The translations under genes were made by a program, and so were the position numbers. A stretch of 8,142 nucleotides of DNA from positions 1-8,142 of the forward strand of contig VFKJ01000677.1 in the NCBI GenBank assembly GCA_009885595.1, in the 5' to 3' direction. This stretch comes from Myxococcales bacterium (GTDB taxonomy: Bacteria > Myxococcota > Myxococcia > Myxococcales > Myxococcaceae). This document shows positions 1-5,760 of the stretch, one piece after another. A model generated the notes under the pieces. The model was not told where the DNA came from and did not search any database. It saw only the letters and a list, made by a program, of their open reading frames with translations. Every line of letters begins with the position of its first letter. Positions within the stretch are counted from its first letter, which is position 1.

Positions 1-45
1 TCCGTTCACGCCGAGGGGAGTCGAGGCGCCTCTTTCACCAGCCCA

Positions 46-1884
46 CTACTTCTTCGGTTTCTCCAGCCGCGCGTCCACCGAGCTGCCCGACTCCTCCACC
101 AGCGCGCGCGCCTTCGCCAGCAGCTCACTGCTCTTCTTCTTCATCTCCTCGACGTACGCCGCATCGGACAGATCGCGCAGGTTGATGGCGACGTTCCACA
201 GCCCGCCGCGCACCCCCACGAAGCCCATCTGCACGCCCACCGCGGCGTCGCTGAGCGAGTTGGGATTTCCGATGGCCGCCACCTCGTTCGAGAGCTGCAT
301 CGCCTCGAAGCTGAGCTCGGCGGTGCGCCAGGGGACGTCGATGGCGATCTTCAGCCCCTCCTGCATCTTCTGCTTTCGCAGCGCCTTCTCTTCGGGCGTG
401 CCCTGCGGCAACCGGCGCGCTTCCATGAACGCGTTGAAGGCGTTGGTGTCTTCGTCGATGAGCACGGACAGCGAGTCTTTCACCCGCTGGGCCCCGGCCG
501 CGATGCGCGCGAGCGCAGCGTCACGGCTCTCGGTGCCTTCCTTGCCGTGGGTGAGGGTGGCGACCATCGAGGCCAGCGCCGCCCCCAGGGAGCCCGCGAG
601 CGCGGCGATCGACCCACCCCCGGGCGCGGGCGTGTCGCGCGACACCTCGTCGGTGAAGTTCTTCACGGTCATCGCCACCAGCGCCTTCGAGTTGGCGACC
701 GGAAGCCCGAGCACCTTCTTCTCGAGGTCGAACGGCGCCACGTCGTTCAAGCCCAGCGAGGTCACCGCGCAGCGCAGCACGTCGATCAACGGCGCGCCGG
801 GGCTCTTGCCCTGCATCGCCTGGTAGTGCGTGCCGGCCTCGAGCAGCGCCTGGAAGGGCACCACCCCGACGATCTCGCTGCCGGTGACCACCAGCCCCCG
901 CGCGGCCGCCAGCTTGCGCGCCTCGTCGAACACCACGTGCAGCGGCGTCAGCTTGTAGTTGGTCATGTTGATGCTGACCTGCGCGCGCTTGTAGTCGTCG
1001 ACGTACCAGCCCAGCGCCTTGCAGTGCTTGAACAGCCCGGGGCGGTAGACCTTCTGGCCTTCGAGCGCGGCGAGCTCGAGCCCCGCCTGCACCAGCAGGG
1101 CGTCGAGGTCGTACCCGTGCGTGGTGCTGCAGTGCGCCTTCACCTCGGGGTAGGCCTTGCCCACGAAGTCGCAGGAGCCGCAGGGGAACGCGCCCGCCGC
1201 GTACTTGAGCTCCTTGCCGCGGTAATAGAAGGGGCTGGTGTTGCCGGTGCGCGCCACCCGGCCGCGCTCCCGCAGCTCGTAGGCGAGCTCCGCGGCGTGG
1301 TTCTTGTCGGTGGAGTTGAGGTTGATGTTCCAGGCGATGAGGAACTCGCGCGCGCCGATGACGGTGGCGCCGCTCCTGGGGTTGAACACCGCGGGACCGA
1401 AGTCGGGCTTCCACGCGGGCTCGGAGAGCTTCTTGGCGAGGCCCTCGTACTCACCCTTGCGGATGTCGGAGAGGTTGCTGCGCGCGCGGGTCGCGGCCGC
1501 CTCCTCGTAGAGAAAGACGGGCACGCCCAGCTCTTTTGCGACGCGCGCCCCCAGCCGCTTCGCCAGCTCCACGCACTGCGCCATCGTCACGCCCTCGACG
1601 GGCACGAAAGGGCAGACGTCGGTGGCGCCCATGCGGGGGTGCGCCCCCCGATGCGTGGACATGTCGATGAGCGAGGTCGCGCGGGCGATCGCCTGGAAGG
1701 CCGCCTCCAGCACCGCCTCGGGCTCGCCCACGAAGGTGACCACGGTGCGGTTGGTGTCGGCGCCGGGCTCGACGTTGAGCAGGGTGACGCCGCTGACGGC
1801 CTCCACCGCGGAGGTGATCTGCTTGATCTTCCCCGCGTCACGGCCCTCGGAGAAGTTGGGAACGCACTCGACGATTCGTGCCAT
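46..1884 (-). CDS. ftcD: Bifunctional glutamate formimidoyltransferase / formimidoyltetrahydrofolate cyclodeaminase with zinc-finger-like insertion
   Basis: Cytoplasmic folate enzyme of histidine degradation. It moves the formimino group of N-formimino-glutamate to tetrahydrofolate, then deaminates the product to 5,10-methenyl-THF plus ammonia. The 612-residue product begins MARIVECVPNFSEGR, the family N-terminus. The transferase domain spans about residues 1-395 and has the THRGAHPRMGATDVCP block, whose His82 falls at the same number as the catalytic histidine known in the mammalian enzyme. The cyclodeaminase domain (about 400-600) has PAPGGGS at 419-425, DEDT at 477-480 and GNPNSLSD at 539-546. 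The mammalian protein is about 540 residues; the excess is mainly an insertion at about 217-280 containing C235, C238, H251 and H256 in C2H2 spacing. I chose the ATG at 1884 because homology starts exactly there and AGAGGTGG (1898-1905) lies upstream, with a rather long 13-base spacer; the frame stays open to an ATG at 2016, but those 44 extra residues look non-coding. No other hut gene is visible. Identity is secure; the role of the insertion is unknown. Confidence 0.95.
   Translation of the reverse strand: MARIVECVPNFSEGRDAGKIKQITSAVEAVSGVTLLNVEPGADTNRTVVTFVGEPEAVLEAAFQAIARATSLIDMSTHRGAHPRMGATDVCPFVPVEGVTMAQCVELAKRLGARVAKELGVPVFLYEEAAATRARSNLSDIRKGEYEGLAKKLSEPAWKPDFGPAVFNPRSGATVIGAREFLIAWNINLNSTDKNHAAELAYELRERGRVARTGNTSPFYYRGKELKYAAGAFPCGSCDFVGKAYPEVKAHCSTTHGYDLDALLVQAGLELAALEGQKVYRPGLFKHCKALGWYVDDYKRAQVSINMTNYKLTPLHVVFDEARKLAAARGLVVTGSEIVGVVPFQALLEAGTHYQAMQGKSPGAPLIDVLRCAVTSLGLNDVAPFDLEKKVLGLPVANSKALVAMTVKNFTDEVSRDTPAPGGGSIAALAGSLGAALASMVATLTHGKEGTESRDAALARIAAGAQRVKDSLSVLIDEDTNAFNAFMEARRLPQGTPEEKALRKQKMQEGLKIAIDVPWRTAELSFEAMQLSNEVAAIGNPNSLSDAAVGVQMGFVGVRGGLWNVAINLRDLSDAAYVEEMKKKSSELLAKARALVEESGSSVDARLEKPKK
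1117..1182 (-). other. C2H2 zinc-finger-like motif inside FtcD
   Basis: Residues 235-256 of FtcD read C-x2-C-x12-H-x4-H (C235, C238, H251, H256), which fits the classical C2H2 zinc-finger spacing. A hydrophobic residue lies between the second Cys and first His (F240), and V248 occupies a position near the expected hydrophobic core. The motif sits within the extra segment at about 217-280, between the conserved LRERGR and ALGWYVDD blocks, which lie almost next to each other in ordinary FtcD proteins. The ligand pattern is seen directly; zinc binding and fold are inferred. C252 and H287/C288 are further potential ligands, so another metal geometry is possible. Confidence 0.6.
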
Positions 1885-2014
1885 GGGTCGCCGCTTACCA
1901 CCTCTGGGATGCGGGCTCATCCGCGCGTGTCGTTCGCCCTGAGCCAGCGCGACGTGGTGCGTGCACTCCGCTGACCGACTGGTACGGTACGGCCTCCCTC
2001 TGGAGGTCTCATAC
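1885..2014. promoter_or_regulatory. Divergent intergenic region between ftcD and the 863-residue lipoprotein
   Basis: These 130 bases separate two divergently transcribed genes, so promoters for both must lie here or slightly inside the genes. It holds the presumed ribosome binding sites of both genes: AGAGGTGG on the minus strand at 1898-1905 and GGAGG on the plus strand at 2002-2006. It also has a short direct repeat GGTACGGTAC at 1981-1990 and a small hairpin over the plus-strand ribosome binding site (1991-2008). I find no convincing -35/-10 or sigma-54 promoter pair on either strand, so promoter content is inferred from gene orientation only. Confidence 0.45.
2002..2006 (+). promoter_or_regulatory. 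Ribosome binding site GGAGG of the 863-residue lipoprotein
   Basis: GGAGG ends 8 bases before the ATG at 2015, ideal Shine-Dalgarno spacing. It decides the start, since the frame is open further upstream to an ATG at 1961. All five bases also lie in the 3' arm of a predicted hairpin (GGCCTCC at 1991-1997 with GGAGGTC at 2002-2008, CTCT loop), which might limit translation. Confidence 0.75.
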
Positions 2015-4606
2015 ATGCGTCATTCCATCTGGCTCCTCGGCGCCGTGCTCCTCGCTGCGTGCGGTCCCGCCGGCATCATCTCGGGCAGGGTCACGGTCGA
2101 AGGCGGCACCGCCGCGGGCCTCGCGGTGATCGTCTACGGCCCCCAGAGCGCGGCCGCGGTCACGGGTGAAGACGGCGCCTTCAGCGTCGGCAGCTTGCCA
2201 GATGGCAAGTACGTGGTGCACGCCACCCTGCGCGGCGCCGACGTGGAAGAGCTGAACACCACCACCAGCATCGCCGAGGGCAAGCAGGTGGGCGACGTGG
2301 TGCTCTCGTTCCGTGCTTCCACCGCGAAGATCACCGGCCGCGTGGTGATGGCCGACGCCAGCGGCGCCAACAATCTCACCGTCACCGCGGTGGGGCCGGA
2401 GACCCGCGGCGTGCGCACCGCTGCCGACGGCGCCTTCACCTTCGAGGGGCTCAAGACCGGCGCGTACGTGGTCAGCGTGGAAGCGCCCGACACCCGTGAG
2501 GGCCGCGTCTCGGTGGGCGTGAGCGCCTCGGGCCCGAGCGGCGACGCCGGCGAGCTTCGCCTCACCCCGGTGGGACGCCTCAGCGGGACGGTGCTCTTCA
2601 GCGGCAGCGGGGTGGCGGGCGCGCCGGTGGTCGTCACCGGTACCAATCTCTCCACGGTGACCGACGCGATGGGCCGGTTCTCGCTGGTCGAGGTCCCCAC
2701 GGGGAACCAGGCAGTCCAGGTGCGGGTGGGCACTTCGCCCTTCTTCCGCTCTGCCACCGAGATGGTGACGGTGGTCCGCGGAGCCAACCCCGACCTCTCG
2801 ATCACCCTCACCGATGACGCGCCCCCGACGGGCACGGTGACGGGCGTGGTGACCTTCCACGGGCCGCGCACGCCCCGCGACATCATCCTGTCGGTGCCGG
2901 GCGCGGGCGTGATGCCGGGCTCCCCCCTGGCCAACGGCCAGTTCTCGCTGACGCTTCCCATCGGCGTGTGGGAGGTGATGGCCTCGGCGCCGCAGCACCC
3001 CGCGCGCAGCCTGGGCCGGGTCACGGTGCTCGCCGGCCGGGTGCAGGTGCTGCCCGGCGCGGAGCTCTCGTGGTGGCGCCCGCTGTGGCAGGCGTCGACC
3101 TCCATCAGCGTGCCCAGCACCGTGGCCACCGCCACCGGCACCGGCGCCGCCACTGAGACCGTGCCGTGGTCGCTGGTCACCTTCTTCGACAGCAACTCGC
3201 GGCTCGCGCTCGTCAACGCCAGCACCGGCGAGCTCCGCCTGCTCGCCTCCGGCAGCACCTCTGGGCACCGCATCTCGAAGACCGGAAAGTACGCGGGCTG
3301 GTTCGTGAACCAGACGGCGTTCGTCTACGAGATCGGCACCGCCACGCTGCAGACCTTCGCCACCCTGGCCTCGCCCACGCAAAACGTGATGCGCATCGAG
3401 TTCTCCACGGACGAGTCGGCGCTGTTCATTCAGCGCAGCGGCACGCTGTCGCTCACGCGCGTGAAGTTCGCCACCCCCATGAGCCCGGAGACCTTCCCGC
3501 CCTCGGGCGCGGCCACCGAGATTCAGGTGCAGACGGTCGATCGCTGGTTCGTGCGCGACAGCACGAACGCCGTTCGGCTCGTCACCCCCACCATCGACGT
3601 GCCGTCGGTCTTCACCAACATCACCTCTTTCAGCACGACCCCCACGGCCTGGGCGCTCACCAACTGCGTCACCACCTGCGAGCTGTGGGTGCACGGCCCC
3701 ACCAGCAACACCACCGGCCTCCGCGACCTGAACGCGGCCTCGAACGTCGCCCTGGGCAACCTCAACAACTTCGCCGTGTTCGGTTGGGACAACCGCGCCG
3801 ACTACCCCTGCTTCCGTGACGCCACCCTCGGGACCGCGTTCTGCGTGAAGTCGTCCGACGCCACCCACTACCCGCTCGCGGCCGTGCCCAGCATCTTCCG
3901 GCTCAACGAGCTGGGCGATCGGGTGATTTGGACCGCCACCCTCGGCGGGGTCCAGATCGTGCGGGAAGAGCCGATGCCTCCCACCTCGACCACCAACCTC
4001 GACAGCAACGCGGTCGGTTGGAACGTCGGTTGGATCTCCCCCACCCGCGCCTACGCCTACGAGGTCTCAGGCGCGCCTCGCAAGCTGCGCCTGGTGAAGG
4101 CGGGCGTGGGCAGCGTGGACCCGGACGTCGGCAGCCAGACCATCAGCGTCAATGGGCCGCTGCTGCACTTCCCCCAGTCGAGCACCAGCCAGTGGCGCGC
4201 CTACGTCGGGGACGGCCCGGTGCGGGTGCTGCCGGTGGCCACCAACATTCCGGCGACCGGCACCTCGGCGCGCCCGCTCAACACCGGGGCGATCACCAAG
4301 TACGCCGCGATCTCCTACGACACCGTCAACGCGTACATCCTCGACGAGAACACCTCGACGGTGAGGCAGACCTCGGCTGGCTATGCGGGGCAGCGGGCCT
4401 TCCGCAGCGGGGCCACCGAGCTCTGGGACATCTCCCGCATCGGCGCGGTGCGCGCGTACTACGTGTTCAGCACCAACGTGCTGCTGGAGTACCAGGACCC
4501 CGCGGTCACCTCCGCCAGCACCGCCATCGGCGCCATCGGGGTTTCGGCGTACCTGGGCCTCTCCGAAGACGGGCGCACCATTCAGCTCGGGAGCTTCGTC
4601 CCCTGA
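2015..4606 (+). CDS. Large lipoprotein: four carboxypeptidase-regulatory-like repeats followed by a probable beta-propeller
   Basis: An 863-residue exported lipoprotein of unknown function. The N-terminus MRHSIWLLGAVLLAAC is a short signal peptide ending in a lipobox (LAAC, lipidated Cys16), with Gly at +2, so outer-membrane retention is likely by the E. coli rule. Four beta-sandwich repeats of the carboxypeptidase-regulatory-like / transthyretin-like type follow at about residues 21-98, 106-184, 188-266 and 273-346. The first three share a G-x-V opening, an alternating V/T core and a D(G/A)-x-(G/A)-x-F turn before a Y-V-V or equivalent strand; the fourth is more divergent. The rest (about 385-863) is beta-rich with recurring short strands such as SRLALVNASTGELRLL and EDGRTIQLGS, resembling a TolB/WD-like propeller, though no diagnostic motif is present. 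Four cysteines (551, 555, 599, 610) could form two disulfides. No catalytic motif is seen. The start is fixed by GGAGG 8 bases upstream and the signal peptide. Its stop overlaps the next gene by 4 bases, suggesting translational coupling. Confidence 0.88.
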   Translation: MRHSIWLLGAVLLAACGPAGIISGRVTVEGGTAAGLAVIVYGPQSAAAVTGEDGAFSVGSLPDGKYVVHATLRGADVEELNTTTSIAEGKQVGDVVLSFRASTAKITGRVVMADASGANNLTVTAVGPETRGVRTAADGAFTFEGLKTGAYVVSVEAPDTREGRVSVGVSASGPSGDAGELRLTPVGRLSGTVLFSGSGVAGAPVVVTGTNLSTVTDAMGRFSLVEVPTGNQAVQVRVGTSPFFRSATEMVTVVRGANPDLSITLTDDAPPTGTVTGVVTFHGPRTPRDIILSVPGAGVMPGSPLANGQFSLTLPIGVWEVMASAPQHPARSLGRVTVLAGRVQVLPGAELSWWRPLWQASTSISVPSTVATATGTGAATETVPWSLVTFFDSNSRLALVNASTGELRLLASGSTSGHRISKTGKYAGWFVNQTAFVYEIGTATLQTFATLASPTQNVMRIEFSTDESALFIQRSGTLSLTRVKFATPMSPETFPPSGAATEIQVQTVDRWFVRDSTNAVRLVTPTIDVPSVFTNITSFSTTPTAWALTNCVTTCELWVHGPTSNTTGLRDLNAASNVALGNLNNFAVFGWDNRADYPCFRDATLGTAFCVKSSDATHYPLAAVPSIFRLNELGDRVIWTATLGGVQIVREEPMPPTSTTNLDSNAVGWNVGWISPTRAYAYEVSGAPRKLRLVKAGVGSVDPDVGSQTISVNGPLLHFPQSSTSQWRAYVGDGPVRVLPVATNIPATGTSARPLNTGAITKYAAISYDTVNAYILDENTSTVRQTSAGYAGQRAFRSGATELWDISRIGAVRAYYVFSTNVLLEYQDPAVTSASTAIGAIGVSAYLGLSEDGRTIQLGSFVP
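4589..4593 (+). promoter_or_regulatory. Ribosome binding site GGGAG supporting a CTG start for the M20 gene
   Basis: GGGAG lies within the last codons of the upstream lipoprotein gene, 9 bases before CTG at 4603. No ATG, GTG or TTG occurs at this distance in the frame of the M20 gene. The next possible in-frame start, GTG at 4624, has only a weak GAGCGGA upstream. The site therefore favours initiation at CTG. Confidence 0.5.
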
Positions 4607-5730
4607 GCGGAACCCCGGCGCTGGTGGCCCTGCTGCGCGAGTTGGTGGCGATCGATTCCACCTCGACGCGCACCAACCTTCCGATGATCGAGGCGCTGGA
4701 GCGCCACCTGGTCGCGCGTGGGTTCTCCACCGAGGTGCAGCGCTACCGCGACGAGAGCGGGGTGGAGAAGGCCAACCTCATCGGCGTGGTGGGGGAGGGA
4801 CTGCCGGAGCTGGCGCTGGTGGGCCACTCCGACTGCGTGCCGTTCGACCCCAGCTGGACCGACGCGCTCACGCTGATTGAACGTGACGGCAAGCTCTTCG
4901 GGCGTGGCGCGTGCGACACCAAGGCCTTCATCGCCTGCGCGCTCACCGCCGCGCAGAACACCCAAGGGCAGCTGAAGAAGCCCTTCATGGTGCTCTTCAC
5001 CGCCGACGAAGAGCTCGGCTGCGTGGGCGCCAAGAAGCTGCTCGAGGCGGGGAAGGGGAAGACCCGCCGGGCGATCATCGGGGAGCCGACCTCGCTGCGG
5101 CCGATTCGCGCGAACAAGGGCTACTGCCTCGCGGAGATCGAGGTGGAGGGCAAGGAAGGCCACTCGGCCTATCCCGACAGCGGCGCCTCGGCGATCTTCC
5201 GCGGCGCGCGGCTGCTCACGAAGCTCGAGCAGTACGCCCAGGGGCCGCTGCGCGCGCAGACCCACCCCGACTTCGCGCCGGCGTTCAGCACCCTCAACGT
5301 GGGCATGGCCTCGGGTGGGAAGGCGAAGAACATCATCCCCGGCCAGATGCGGCTCACGCTCGAGTGGCGGCCGCTGCCCAACCAGACCACCGAGTTCGTG
5401 CTGCGCGCGGTGGAGCGGTTGATCGACGAGTGCCGCGCCGAGGAGCCCGGCTTCGCGGCGAGCGTGCGGCCCATTCGCATGGACCGCGGCTACGACACGC
5501 CCGCCGACGCGGACGTGGTGACGTTCCTCGAGAAGGCCTCGGGCAAGAACACCCAGACGGTCTCCTTCGGCACCGAAGGCCCGCAGCTGGCGGCGATGGG
5601 CGCGGTGCCGGTGGTGTTCGGGCCGGGTGACATCACCGTCGCGCACCAGACGGGCGAGTTCGTCCCGGTGGATGAGCTCGAGCGCGCCGCGCAGATCCTC
5701 GAGGCGGCGGTGCGGCACTTCTGCGGCTGA
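4603..5730 (+). CDS. argE: M20-family amidohydrolase, probable acetylornithine deacetylase
   Basis: Cytoplasmic dinuclear-metal hydrolase of 375 residues, close to E. coli ArgE (383). ArgE converts N-acetylornithine to ornithine and acetate in arginine synthesis. All M20 catalytic signatures are visible: GHSD (H75, D77); GRGACDTK (bridging D105); TADEELG (general base E136, metal ligand E137); GEPTS (E161); the dimerisation-domain block EGHSAYP; and GPGDITVAHQ with the last metal histidine H348. SFGTEGP near the C-terminus and the GPG-x-AHQ ending favour the ArgE/DapE side of the family. The start is unusual: CTG at 4603 overlaps the upstream TGA as CTGA and gives M-S-G-T-P-A-L-V before the conserved LVAIDST. 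GGGAG is 9 bases upstream. GTG at 4624 is the alternative (368 residues); the first in-frame ATG (4684) would cut into the conserved N-terminus. M20 membership is near certain. The acetylornithine substrate is inferred, and the flanking lipoprotein genes leave room for a different N-acyl amino acid. Confidence 0.85.
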   Translation: MSGTPALVALLRELVAIDSTSTRTNLPMIEALERHLVARGFSTEVQRYRDESGVEKANLIGVVGEGLPELALVGHSDCVPFDPSWTDALTLIERDGKLFGRGACDTKAFIACALTAAQNTQGQLKKPFMVLFTADEELGCVGAKKLLEAGKGKTRRAIIGEPTSLRPIRANKGYCLAEIEVEGKEGHSAYPDSGASAIFRGARLLTKLEQYAQGPLRAQTHPDFAPAFSTLNVGMASGGKAKNIIPGQMRLTLEWRPLPNQTTEFVLRAVERLIDECRAEEPGFAASVRPIRMDRGYDTPADADVVTFLEKASGKNTQTVSFGTEGPQLAAMGAVPVVFGPGDITVAHQTGEFVPVDELERAAQILEAAVRHFCG

Positions 5731-5760
5731 CTTTGGCGAACGAGGTATGCTGCGCGCCCC

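Noticed and set aside
23..32. Perfect palindrome GAGGCGCCTC downstream of the ftcD stop
   Set aside because: With no loop it would leave only a three-base stem in RNA, and no T-run follows on the ftcD strand. It may be chance in GC-rich DNA; too weak to call a terminator or operator.
547..1974. 475-codon plus-strand open frame opposite ftcD
   Set aside because: Arg/His/Gly/Val-rich translation with no recognisable domain, antisense to a secure enzyme gene.
1980..1995. Possible sigma-54-like -24 element (TGGTACG) before the 863-residue lipoprotein
   Set aside because: No TTGC-type -12 element at the required spacing; it is more simply a GGTAC direct repeat.
1885..2016. N-terminal extension of FtcD to the ATG at 2016
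   Set aside because: The 44 residues do not resemble any FtcD N-terminus, whereas MARIVECVPNFSEG at 1884 matches the family start exactly.
2009..3868. Long minus-strand open frame opposite the 863-residue lipoprotein
   Set aside because: Composition is shadow-like (His/Arg/Gly/Ala-rich), with no domain, and it lies over a well-supported lipoprotein gene with its own ribosome binding site.
3928..4602. Upstream extension of the M20 reading frame by 225 codons inside the lipoprotein gene
   Set aside because: The extra residues are Arg/His/Pro/Gly-rich shadow translation; M20 homology begins only at about 4603-4642.
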